DNA of 64,000 nucleotides from Rhizobium sophorae (GTDB lineage: Bacteria > Pseudomonadota > Alphaproteobacteria > Rhizobiales > Rhizobiaceae), in NCBI RefSeq assembly GCF_013087515.1, contig NZ_JABFCN010000045.1, positions 1 through 64,000 of the forward strand, read 5' to 3'. Every line of letters begins with the position of its first letter. The first letter of the stretch is position 1. Position numbers and translations under genes: made by a program. This document shows positions 55,514 through 63,385 of this stretch, in pieces. Below the pieces are notes generated by a model. The model searched no databases and had not been told where the DNA came from. It was given only the letters and a program-made list of their open reading frames with translations.

Positions 55514-55879
55514 ATGGCTTTCGACCCGGCAAAGCAAATCGAACTCTTCCACGCCGCCATCAACGCCCTCGATTTTCCGGCGATCGAAGCCTATTTCGCC
55601 GAGGATGCGACCTATGTCTCGAACGGCGTCGGCGATCTCACCGGCCGGACTGAGATCATGGCCGCCTTCCGGCGTTATTTCGACGACTATCCCGACCAGA
55701 CGGCAGAAAATTCGCTGGTGGAAACATTGACGCCGCTCTCAGGCCGATCGGTCTGGTCGGTGCGCGCCACCCACAGCAAGACGGGCAAGCCGCTGGTCCG
55801 CGAGGGCGAGGAGACAATCACCTTCAACGCGGAAGGCCGCGTCACACGGGTCGATGTCACCGATTACCAGGAGTTCTGA
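55514..55879 (+). CDS. NTF2/SnoaL-like protein
   Basis: A 121-residue protein of the NTF2-like fold (FHAAINALDFPAIEAYFAED; GVGDLTGRTEIMAAFRRYFD). It starts 5 bases after the HAD gene. The last 13 bases with the stop (CAGGAGTTCTGAT) are tandemly repeated just downstream. Confidence 0.8.
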   Translation: MAFDPAKQIELFHAAINALDFPAIEAYFAEDATYVSNGVGDLTGRTEIMAAFRRYFDDYPDQTAENSLVETLTPLSGRSVWSVRATHSKTGKPLVREGEETITFNAEGRVTRVDVTDYQEF

Positions 55880-55893
55880 TCAGGAGTTCTGAC

Positions 55894-55946
55894 TGGAGCA
55901 ATTCCAGCAAAAGTGTAGAGCGTTTTGCGTCCGGATTGCGCAAAAA
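55894..55946. repeat. Rhizobial intergenic repeat, GCAATTCCAG..TTGCGT type
   Basis: GGAGCAATTCCAGCAAAAGT followed by GCGTTTTGCGTCCGGATTGC, a repeat very common in rhizobial intergenic DNA. Another motif copy lies near 47830. Confidence 0.6.
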
Positions 55947-55981
55947 CAAAAAGAGGACGCCCGGGGGGTAGACCCCGGGCG
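55944..55981 (-). terminator. Rho-independent terminator of ccrM
   Basis: On the minus strand CGCCCGGGG, six-base loop, CCCCGGGCG (55958-55981), followed by a T-rich tract (CTTTTTGTTTTTG on the RNA-like strand). About 65 bases past the ccrM stop. Confidence 0.8.
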
Positions 55982-56047
55982 CCTTGGTCTTCTTCCGCAA
56001 CTGGAGGGAAATCGGAAGAAGGTCGTTTCGATCCGTAGAGGCGCTGC

Positions 56048-57214
56048 TCACTCCGCCTTTGCCAGATCACTGCGGATGACGGACCTGAGATCGTCGATCG
56101 GGCGCAGGGACTGCCCGTCTTCGAAATGCCAGAAGGTCCATCCGTTGCATGCATCGAGACCCTGCACCTTGGCGCCGAGACGATGAATGGAGCCGGCCTC
56201 GCCGCCTGAAGCCACGGTGCCGTCGGCGCGGACAATCGCGCTATAGCGGCGCTTGGCGTCGGTCAGCACTTGGCCGGGCTTGATCAGGCGGCTTTCGACC
56301 AGCACGTTGAAGGCGACGCGGACTTCGGCCTTCTTGCCGGTCATAACAGTCAGTTCCGCCTTGCCGAGCGGCTCGACGGCGGCGATGCGGGCCGAGGCCG
56401 CATCGATATAATCCTGTTCGCGCTCGATGCCGACGAAGTGGCGGCCGAGGCGCTTGGCGACCGCACCCGTCGTTCCCGACCCGAAGAAGGGATCGAGGAC
56501 GATATCGCCGGGCTTGGTCGAGGCCATGATGACACGGGCGAGCAGCGCTTCCGGCTTCTGCGTCGGATGCGCCTTCTTGCCGTCCTCGCCCTTCAGCCGC
56601 TCGGCTCCGTTGCAGATCGGGAACAGCCAGTCGGAGCGCATCTGCACGTCGTCATTGGCGGCCTTCAGCGCATCGTAATTGAAGGTATAGCCCTTGGCCT
56701 TGGCGCTGGGGCTTGCCCAGATCATCGTCTCATGGGCGTTCTGAAAACGGCGGCCCTTGAAATTCGGCATCGGGTTGGTCTTGCGCCAGATGATGTCGTT
56801 GAGGATCCAGAAATTCAGATCCTGCAGCGTGGCGCCGACACGGAAGATATTGTGGTAGGAGCCGATCACCCAGATCGAACCAGTTGGCTTCAGCACCCGC
56901 CTGCAGGCGAGCAGCCAGGCGCGGGTGAAGGCGTCATAGGCCTCGAAGGAGGCGAACTGGTCCCATTCGTCGTCGACCGCATCGACCAGCGATTGGTCAG
57001 GACGATGCAGCGTTCCGCCGAGCTGGAGATTATACGGCGGGTCGGCAAAGATGATGTCGACGGAGTGGCTGGGCAAAGCTTCAAGGGCGCTGACGCAATC
57101 GCCCTTGATGATCGTGTCGACCCAAGAAGCCGGCGAAGAATCCGACCGGGATCCGGGCCGGGAATCCGGCTTGACGGAAGCCTTGAGGTCGGCAAGCGGA
57201 AAAACTGATGCCAT
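56048..57214 (-). CDS. ccrM: Cell-cycle-regulated DNA adenine methyltransferase (GANTC)
   Basis: A 388-residue beta-class N6-adenine methyltransferase. DPPYNLQLGG (Asp58 on) is the catalytic motif IV, LDPFFGSGTTGAVAKRLGR the SAM-binding motif I, and the ~100-residue C-terminal extension ending in GWTFWHFEDG is typical of CcrM. It methylates GANTC and controls cell-cycle genes together with GcrA and CtrA. The upstream region contains TAACC and GTTAA half-sites but no clean TTAA-N7-TTAA box. A GcrA-like phage protein is encoded at 18.6 kb. Confidence 0.96.
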   Translation of the reverse strand: MASVFPLADLKASVKPDSRPGSRSDSSPASWVDTIIKGDCVSALEALPSHSVDIIFADPPYNLQLGGTLHRPDQSLVDAVDDEWDQFASFEAYDAFTRAWLLACRRVLKPTGSIWVIGSYHNIFRVGATLQDLNFWILNDIIWRKTNPMPNFKGRRFQNAHETMIWASPSAKAKGYTFNYDALKAANDDVQMRSDWLFPICNGAERLKGEDGKKAHPTQKPEALLARVIMASTKPGDIVLDPFFGSGTTGAVAKRLGRHFVGIEREQDYIDAASARIAAVEPLGKAELTVMTGKKAEVRVAFNVLVESRLIKPGQVLTDAKRRYSAIVRADGTVASGGEAGSIHRLGAKVQGLDACNGWTFWHFEDGQSLRPIDDLRSVIRSDLAKAE

Positions 57215-57356
57215 TTAAATACTCACTCATACGCTCTACGCTTAACTGTCCGTTATGGTTACGCAACTTAGTTACCAAAGCCTGAAGCGGTGGCCGATTT
57301 CGGGAATTTATTCGGCCGACCGATGAGTGAGCGGCAGACTTTGCCGACGCCGGCGA

Positions 57357-57707
57357 TCAGGCGGCGTCGTGAACCCTGCGGCTGTCGGCCGGCGCCTCGT
57401 CGCGTTCGAACATGCCGTAATCGCGGACGACACTGGCGATCCGCAGGCGGTAATCGGCGAAGATGCCGCCGCGGCCGGCTTGCTGGGCGGCCCGGTGCGC
57501 TTCGAGATTGCGCCATTCCTTCACCGCCGCCTCGTCGCGGAAGAAGGAGAGCGACAGCAGCTTGCCGCGGTTCGTCAGGCTCTCGAAACGCTCGATCGAA
57601 ATGAAGCCGTCGATCGTTTCGAGCTCAGTGCGCAGCTCGCCGGCGAGATCCAGATATTTGTGGCGTTCGCCCATATAGGGCACGACTTCGAAGATGACGG
57701 CGATCAT
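57357..57707 (-). CDS. Antibiotic biosynthesis monooxygenase (ABM)-fold protein
   Basis: A 116-residue dimeric alpha-beta barrel (MIAVIFEVVPYMGERHKYLD; FISIERFESLTNRGKLLSLS). Likely cofactor-free monooxygenase or stress protein. Starts inside the stop of the NIPSNAP gene (57704-57707). Confidence 0.8.
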   Translation of the reverse strand: MIAVIFEVVPYMGERHKYLDLAGELRTELETIDGFISIERFESLTNRGKLLSLSFFRDEAAVKEWRNLEAHRAAQQAGRGGIFADYRLRIASVVRDYGMFERDEAPADSRRVHDAA

Positions 57708-58033
57708 GGCAATACCAGCTTGGCGTGAGGGGCGGAGACATTTTTGAGGAAGATGCGATCTTCCTTCAGGATGAAGCCTTCGCGTCTGGCAAATTCATAA
57801 TTCTCACGGCCGAGCGGGTCGGCGGCCAGCCTGGCGCGATAGGCTTCGTAGGCGGCGAGGCTTTCGATATTGTAGACGCCGTAGGCCGTCGTTGCCGATC
57901 CCTCATGCGGACCGAAATAGCCGATCAGATCGGCGCCATTCTTCGGAATCGCCCGACCCCAGTTGCGGGCATATTCGGCAAACGCCTCCTTCTTGAAGGG
58001 GTCGATCTCGTAACGGATGAAGCAGGTGATCAT
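57704..58033 (-). CDS. NIPSNAP-family protein
   Basis: A 109-residue NIPSNAP-type dimeric alpha-beta barrel protein (MITCFIRYEIDPFKKEAFAE; LIGYFGPHEGSATTAYGVYN). First gene of a two-gene operon with the ABM protein, divergent from an ArsR regulator that most likely controls it. GGAGAAA precedes the ATG. Confidence 0.8.
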   Translation of the reverse strand: MITCFIRYEIDPFKKEAFAEYARNWGRAIPKNGADLIGYFGPHEGSATTAYGVYNIESLAAYEAYRARLAADPLGRENYEFARREGFILKEDRIFLKNVSAPHAKLVLP

Positions 58034-58104
58034 GGGTTTCTCCTTTAACTCTTCACCCGTTTTCGCACATTGCCTGACGGCGATGCTTCGGTTACGATCG
58101 AACT

Positions 58105-58791
58105 ATGAAAGAAGGTCCTGACATTGCGCAGATCGGCGCGCTCATCGGCGATCCCGCCCGCGCCAACATGCTGGCGGCGCTGACCGGCGGCCGGGCGCTG
58201 ACGGCGACCGAGCTTGCCGGCGTCGGCGGCATCACCGTGCAGACGGCGAGCACGCATCTCGCCAAGCTCGAAGCCGGCGGGCTGCTTGCCCAGCGCAAGC
58301 AAGGGCGCCACCGCTATTTCACGCTGGCTGACGAGGCCGTCGCCCGGTTGATCGAAAGCATGATGGGCTTTGCCGCCGGGCGCGGCCATCTGCGCCACCA
58401 GCCGGGACCGAAGGAGCCGGCGCTGCGCAAGGCGCGCATCTGCTACGATCATCTTGCCGGCGATTACGGCGTGCGCATGCTCGACAGCCTGATTGCCTCC
58501 GGCTCGATCGATGCGGTCGGAGACGGCCTGGCGCTGACGGAAAAGGGCGAAAGCGACCTCAAACGCATCGGCATTAATGTCGGCGACCTCAGATCCTCGC
58601 GCCGCCCGCTCTGCCGCTCCTGCCTCGACTGGAGCGAAAGACGCGCCCACCTCGCCGGCAGCCTCGGCAAGGCCCTGCTTTCAAGCTTCCTCGACAAGGG
58701 CTGGGCGCGGCGCACGGCCGAAAGCCGCTCGATCAACTTCTCTCCGGAAGGCGACCGGCAGTTTCTGAAGCTTTTTCCGGTCGATCCGTAG
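58105..58791 (+). CDS. ArsR-family regulator
   Basis: A 228-residue regulator, with the ArsR winged HTH in residues ~5-80 (IGALIGDPARANMLAALTGG; TVQTASTHLAKLEAGGLL) and a C-terminal extension of about 140 residues carrying a Cys pair (RRPLCRSCLDWSERRAHLAG) that might sense metal or redox state. Divergent from the NIPSNAP-ABM operon over 71 bases. Confidence 0.85.
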   Translation: MKEGPDIAQIGALIGDPARANMLAALTGGRALTATELAGVGGITVQTASTHLAKLEAGGLLAQRKQGRHRYFTLADEAVARLIESMMGFAAGRGHLRHQPGPKEPALRKARICYDHLAGDYGVRMLDSLIASGSIDAVGDGLALTEKGESDLKRIGINVGDLRSSRRPLCRSCLDWSERRAHLAGSLGKALLSSFLDKGWARRTAESRSINFSPEGDRQFLKLFPVDP

Positions 58792-58836
58792 GTTATTGCC
58801 GATCCGCAAGAGGTTCCAAGACAGTATCCGGGTGCT

Positions 58837-59268
58837 TCATGCCCCTGCCCTCTTTTCATCTTCCTGCCGCACATGCGCCCGCAGCGCCGCAAGCGTAAGG
58901 GCCAGCGCCGCGTGATTGCTCTCGGCCTCGCCAAGCACGCTTTCGCTCTCCCTGACCTCGCGCAACTGCGCACCGTAAAGCGAGTCATCCGCTGTCTGGC
59001 GACCGCGGGCAAGGTGCCAAACCGCATCCGGCCGGACTTCCCGGCACAGATCGATGGCGTGATTGACGTCGTGTGTGAAGGGCCGCGCCATCAGGAAGCC
59101 GTGCTCTGACTTGATACTGCTCGGCAGGTAATCGTGAGGACCGTCGAAATCGTTGGGCTCGGCCGGCCGGAGTTGCTTCAACAGAAAGGCACAGGTGATG
59201 AAGGCGTCGATCCGGCTGTCGGGCATGTCAGTCTTTTCCAGGGTTTCGATAATGTCCTCGATCGTCAT
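58837..59268 (-). CDS. Hypothetical protein
   Basis: A 143-residue acidic protein (MTIEDIIETLEKTDMPDSRI; FLMARPFTHDVNHAIDLCRE; VWHLARGRQTADDSLYGAQL). Similar proteins occur in rhizobial genomes and phages, but I know no function. Start at 59268 has GAGGAAG before it. Confidence 0.65.
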   Translation of the reverse strand: MTIEDIIETLEKTDMPDSRIDAFITCAFLLKQLRPAEPNDFDGPHDYLPSSIKSEHGFLMARPFTHDVNHAIDLCREVRPDAVWHLARGRQTADDSLYGAQLREVRESESVLGEAESNHAALALTLAALRAHVRQEDEKRAGA

Positions 59269-59604
59269 GCAGTCTTCCTCTTCATTCATTCTTTGGCATG
59301 CCGCTTCTCTTCCCAATAGCGGCGGTGGCGTTCTCCTCCCGATCGCCATCTAGTGCATGAGATTGCCAAAGGTAGGCCTGCGGCTGCGGTTCTCCCCACA
59401 TGACGCGGAATTGATGGGCGTCGCTCCACCGGCCAGCGATGACGTCGCCTGCCGCCAGGCCTTCTTCGGCGCCTTCGGAGCCGCCGAGATTGAGGTTTTC
59501 CGACCCGTCGGCCGGCTCATGAAACCCTCCCAGAACGCTCGAACGTCAACCATGACGGAGGTCGGACCAAGGTCCGAGGGATATCCGACTGAGTACCTAA
59601 GGCA
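59269..59604. other. Intergenic region before the GTGGS-repeat protein cluster
   Basis: No credible gene. It contains a perfect palindrome TCGGACCAAGGTCCGA near 59563-59578, which may be an operator for the following operon. Confidence 0.35.
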
Positions 59605-59630
59605 GGAACAGTGGGTCGAAACCGAAGTTT
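59605..59630 (+). promoter_or_regulatory. Candidate ECF (RpoE2/EcfG-type) promoter
   Basis: GGAAC (59605-59609), 18 bases, then TT within GTTT (59627-59630), fitting the GGAAC-N18-19-TT pattern reported for rhizobial RpoE2. It lies 64 bases before the first repeat-protein gene. The -10 side is weaker than at 43.5 kb. Confidence 0.45.
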
Positions 59631-59693
59631 GTCAGGCAGCTATCCATCCATTCCGGATGCGACGGCATGTAGAAACAAACGGAGGAATACACC

Positions 59694-60263
59694 ATGATGA
59701 AGGCAACACATCTGGCCTTGGCGGCCGCCCTTTTGGCAGGCACGGCTGTTTCCGGCTTCGCGCAATCGTCTAGCACCGTGGGCACAGGCGGTTCGTCGGC
59801 CGGCGGCGGAACTGCGAGCAGCACGATCGGTACTGGTGGCAGCTCTGCCGGGGGCGACTGCCCGGCTGGTTCGACCAACTGCAAATCCGGCACGTCCTCG
59901 ACGGTCGGCACGGGCGGCTCATCGGCCGGTGGCGGCACTTCGAGCAGCACGGTCGGCACCGGCGGCTCTGCTGCGGGCTCGGGCTCCGGCTCGGGGTCTG
60001 CTTCGACGCTTGGCACCGGCGGTTCGTCGGCCGGCGGCGGCACGTCCAGCAGCTCGGTCGGTACCGGCGGCTCCGCTGCAGGTTCGGGCGACGCGAACTC
60101 GGCCTCCAGCGTCGGGACTGGTGCTTCGTCTGCGGACGGAGACAAGACCGGCAGCACTGTCGGCACCGGCGGCAGCGCCGCAGGAAGCTCTGACAACAAG
60201 GGCAAGAAGGGCTGTGCACCCGGACAGGTCAAGAAGGACGCCGCCGGCACAGAAGGCTGCTGA
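59694..60263 (+). CDS. Secreted Gly/Ser-rich repeat protein 1 (eight GTGGS units)
   Basis: A 189-residue protein with a Sec signal peptide (ALAAALLAGTAVSGFAQ). The mature part is built of eight imperfect units of about 16 residues, core STVGTGGSSAG. Four cysteines occur: DCPAGSTNC in unit 2 and GCAPGQ...GC at the C-terminus. GGAGG is 8 bases before the ATG. Sequence is low complexity, so structure may be a glycine-rich repeat fold or disordered. I know no function; likely periplasmic, surface or exported. Confidence 0.75.
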   Translation: MMKATHLALAAALLAGTAVSGFAQSSSTVGTGGSSAGGGTASSTIGTGGSSAGGDCPAGSTNCKSGTSSTVGTGGSSAGGGTSSSTVGTGGSAAGSGSGSGSASTLGTGGSSAGGGTSSSSVGTGGSAAGSGDANSASSVGTGASSADGDKTGSTVGTGGSAAGSSDNKGKKGCAPGQVKKDAAGTEGC

Positions 60264-60315
60264 CGATGTCGGCCGGCGCCTTGATGGCGTCGGCCAAGCC
60301 CCCGGAGATAAACCA

Positions 60316-60666
60316 ATGGCAAACTTTTCCACAATCGCACTGGGCGCTTCACTCGCCCTGATCGCCGGACAGGCAATGTCCGAGGAGATCAAGCTCGACG
60401 ACGGAACGACATGCACCGTTGTCGAGTCGCGGTCGTCGCAGGGGGACATGTCCACCACGGTGACGGCCGGCAACGGCCAGGTTTCGTCAACGACCACGAC
60501 CGGCGGCGGGTCGGCCGGCACCTCTTCGTCGTCCGCCTCTGCCGGATCATCGGCCGGATCGGGAAGCGTCGACAGTTTTTCGACGGCAAGCATCACCCGA
60601 CCTGACGGGACCGTGATCACCAAACGGTCCGACGGAACCTGCTCGATAACGAAACCCAAGAAGTAG
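60316..60666 (+). CDS. Secreted Ser/Gly-rich protein 2
   Basis: A 116-residue protein with a signal peptide (FSTIALGASLALIAGQAMS), then a beta-type motif IKLDDGTTCTVVESRSSQGD, a Ser/Gly spacer (GGGSAGTSSSSASAGSSAGS) and a second DGT..C motif, ITRPDGTVITKRSDGTCSIT. It stands 52 bases after protein 1 and 3 bases before the GGAG-led protein 3. Function unknown. Confidence 0.72.
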   Translation: MANFSTIALGASLALIAGQAMSEEIKLDDGTTCTVVESRSSQGDMSTTVTAGNGQVSSTTTTGGGSAGTSSSSASAGSSAGSGSVDSFSTASITRPDGTVITKRSDGTCSITKPKK

Positions 60667-60675
60667 GAGATGGCA

Positions 60676-61119
60676 ATGAAACCTATCAACCTTATCGCGG
60701 CCGCCTCGATCGCACTGCTCGCCTCGAGCTCTGCCGTTCTTGCAGAGGAGTGCAATGCGGCCGGAACGGTTGGAACAGGCGGAAGCGCTTCGGCAGGAGG
60801 CACATCCGCAAGCTCGCTCGGAACGGCGGGCACCTGCCGGACCGATGACGGCACGACCTCTTCGATCGGATCGGGGGGAAGTGCAGCCACCACCGATGGA
60901 AAGGCGCAAAGCAAGACCCACGTCAACGACAGTGGCGACAAGCTGAAGGCGCAGACGAAGGCTCAGGCTGTTGACAAGGGGACGTTCAGCAAATCTCGCA
61001 CAAAGACCAGCACCGACGGCAGCACGCTGGATAGCACGACCCGCACGATGTCTCATGTCCCTGGCGAGAAGCCGGTCAAGAATACCACAAATCAGAAGAT
61101 CATCCTGCCGGAGCAATAG
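60676..61119 (+). CDS. Secreted repeat protein 3 (GTGGS units plus basic tail)
   Basis: A 147-residue protein with a signal peptide (NLIAAASIALLASSSAVLAE). It has three degenerate units (GTVGTGGSASAG, SSLGTAGTC, SSIGSGGSAA) and then a lysine- and threonine-rich tail (KLKAQTKAQAVDKGTFSKSR). ATG at 60676 has AGGAG 6 bases upstream; an ATG two codons earlier overlaps it. Related to protein 1 by its repeats. Confidence 0.72.
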   Translation: MKPINLIAAASIALLASSSAVLAEECNAAGTVGTGGSASAGGTSASSLGTAGTCRTDDGTTSSIGSGGSAATTDGKAQSKTHVNDSGDKLKAQTKAQAVDKGTFSKSRTKTSTDGSTLDSTTRTMSHVPGEKPVKNTTNQKIILPEQ

Positions 61120-61352
61120 TTGGATGGGGCTCGCCCTTGGCACAAGGGAGAGCCCCACCGTTGTTGCATTTTCCGGCGCTCGATGTGCCGCACCGGTCAT
61201 CCGCTCTACGCTCGAAGTGGCTCAACCTTTCATCGAAATTGAAATATACGCTGCAACCTATTGTTTTTGCGGCGCTAACCGACATGGCGCTAAGAAAATA
61301 ATTAAGCATATTCGGCTACTCTCACCTTCTGAATTAACGAGAGAGCCCTGTC

Positions 61353-63185
61353 ATGGCGTCGATCCAGCATAAGATCATCATTGCGAGCATCGCGATTTTT
61401 GCACTGGCGGGTGGCGCCACGGGTGTCGGCATCTGGTCCGCGTCGATCCTTTCGGAAAACAACGCCGAGGTTGCCCGGTCGGCCCAAATTCTGCGCAACC
61501 ACATGCAGGCCGACATGATGCATGACGCGCTGCGCTCGGATGCGCTCGCATCATTGCTGGCGTCCAATCCGGCAGCAGCCATAGACGCTGCCGCGGTGAA
61601 GGCCGATCTGGCGGAGCATGAGGCGTCGTTCCGCGAGATGCTTGACGCCAACAAGGCTCTTGCCGCCGACGACAAAACGAAAACGATCCTTGCCAGCGTC
61701 GAACGTCCCCTGCTTGCCTATATCGCAAGCGCAACTGAGATCGTCGAACTTGCTGGGAAGGACCCCACGGCAGCTTTGAAGGCATTGCCGGAGTTCATGG
61801 CGCAGTTCTCGACGCTGGAAGCGGCGATGGAACAGGCCGGCGATCAGATCACCGCTGCATCCGAGGAAATTTCCAATCGCAGCTCTGATATAAAGGCGTC
61901 GGTCGATATTGTTCTGGAAGCCCTTTTGGCTTCGGCCGCGCTCTTCGCCTTTGGTCTCTATTTCCTCACCCGCAAGACCGTCACCAAGCCGATCCTTTCG
62001 CTTTCCGGCGATATGCAAAGGCTCGCCGGCGGTGACACGGCGATTGCCTGCACCGGGATTGGCCGCACCGATGAAATCGGGACGATGGCATCGGCCGTCG
62101 AAGTCTTCCGCCAGGCGGCGATTGCCAACAAGCAACTCGAAAAAGATGCCGAGGCCGCCCGATTGCAGGGTGAAACCGAGCGGGTCACGGCCCGAAAGCA
62201 GGCTGACGAAGATGCAGCCGAACGGCTGCGGGTGGCGACATCAGGCCTCGCCGCAGGCCTGAAGAGGCTTGCGTCCGGCGATCTCGCCTTCCAGATCGAC
62301 GAACCCTTCGCCCCCGACTTTGAGAGCCTCCGGCATGATTTCAACATGTCGATCCGGCAGCTCGATCAGACGCTCAGCGCCATCGCGGCCGCCATTGCCG
62401 CGATCGACGAAGGCACCAGGGAAATCGCATCCGGGGCCGGCGATCTGTCGAAACGAACCGAACAGCAGGCGGCCTCTCTCGAAGAAACGGCCGCAGCGCT
62501 CGATCAGATCACCGCCAATGTCTCGAATTCGAGCAAGCGGACCGACGAGGCGCGCACTGAAGCAACCGATGCAAACCGCAATGCCGCCAAGTCCTCCGAG
62601 GTCGTCTCGCATGCCGAAGAGGCCATGCGCCGCATCGAGGCCTCGTCGCAGCAGATCTCCAGCATTATCGGCGTGATCGACGAGATCGCCTTCCAGACCA
62701 ATCTGCTGGCGCTGAACGCCGGCGTCGAAGCGGCGCGCGCCGGCGACGCGGGCAAGGGTTTCGCCGTCGTCGCTCAGGAAGTCCGCGAGCTTGCCCAGCG
62801 GTCGGCTCAGGCGGCCAAGGAAATCAAGGGCCACATCCAGAAATCCTCGGTGGAAGTGGAAAGCGGCGTCAAGCTGGTTCTCGACACCAGCCAGGTTCTG
62901 AAGGCGATCAGCGAACAGATTGCCCGCATCAACCAGCACATGGATGCAATCGCCGTATCGGCAAAAGAGCAGTCGACCGGCCTTGCCGAAGTCAATACTG
63001 CAGTCAATTCCATGGATCAGGTGACCCAGCAGAACGCGGCAATGGTGGAGCAATCGACAGCGGCATCCGGTCATCTCGCCGAGGAAGCTGCCAAGCTGCG
63101 TGAACTCGTTTCCCGGTTCAGGCTTCGTGCGACCGCTTCGACGCCATCTGCAGCTGGACGCCGGGGTGGGCAGCTGGCGGCCTGA
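61353..63185 (+). CDS. Methyl-accepting chemotaxis protein
   Basis: A 610-residue receptor. TM1 is near residues 8-30 and TM2 near 188-210, with a periplasmic helical sensor domain between. A HAMP domain follows (TKPILSLSGDMQRLAGGD), then a cytoplasmic signalling domain with the conserved hairpin tip EIAFQTNLLALNAGVEAARA and GKGFAVVAQEVRELAQRS. No C-terminal CheR-binding pentapeptide. Ligand unknown. Confidence 0.93.
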   Translation: MASIQHKIIIASIAIFALAGGATGVGIWSASILSENNAEVARSAQILRNHMQADMMHDALRSDALASLLASNPAAAIDAAAVKADLAEHEASFREMLDANKALAADDKTKTILASVERPLLAYIASATEIVELAGKDPTAALKALPEFMAQFSTLEAAMEQAGDQITAASEEISNRSSDIKASVDIVLEALLASAALFAFGLYFLTRKTVTKPILSLSGDMQRLAGGDTAIACTGIGRTDEIGTMASAVEVFRQAAIANKQLEKDAEAARLQGETERVTARKQADEDAAERLRVATSGLAAGLKRLASGDLAFQIDEPFAPDFESLRHDFNMSIRQLDQTLSAIAAAIAAIDEGTREIASGAGDLSKRTEQQAASLEETAAALDQITANVSNSSKRTDEARTEATDANRNAAKSSEVVSHAEEAMRRIEASSQQISSIIGVIDEIAFQTNLLALNAGVEAARAGDAGKGFAVVAQEVRELAQRSAQAAKEIKGHIQKSSVEVESGVKLVLDTSQVLKAISEQIARINQHMDAIAVSAKEQSTGLAEVNTAVNSMDQVTQQNAAMVEQSTAASGHLAEEAAKLRELVSRFRLRATASTPSAAGRRGGQLAA

Positions 63186-63385
63186 CGGCTGCTATCTCAT
63201 CGCCATGCTTCATTCCCAAGCCAAGCCGACACGACCGGTCCGGCAGCGACGCCGGAGCCGGTCGCTTGCCGCATCGCAGCCATGCTTGAGATCAGGTTGA
63301 GCTTTGGCCGGGCATCGTGTAAAGCCGCAGCATTCCCGGACAAGACCCAGACTTCCAGCCCAGACTTTCAGCAAGGCGTGAACAT

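Noticed and set aside
57215..57300. CtrA box upstream of ccrM
   Set aside because: Only partial half-sites (TAACC, GTTAA) are present; no TTAA-N7-TTAA with correct spacing could be found by eye.
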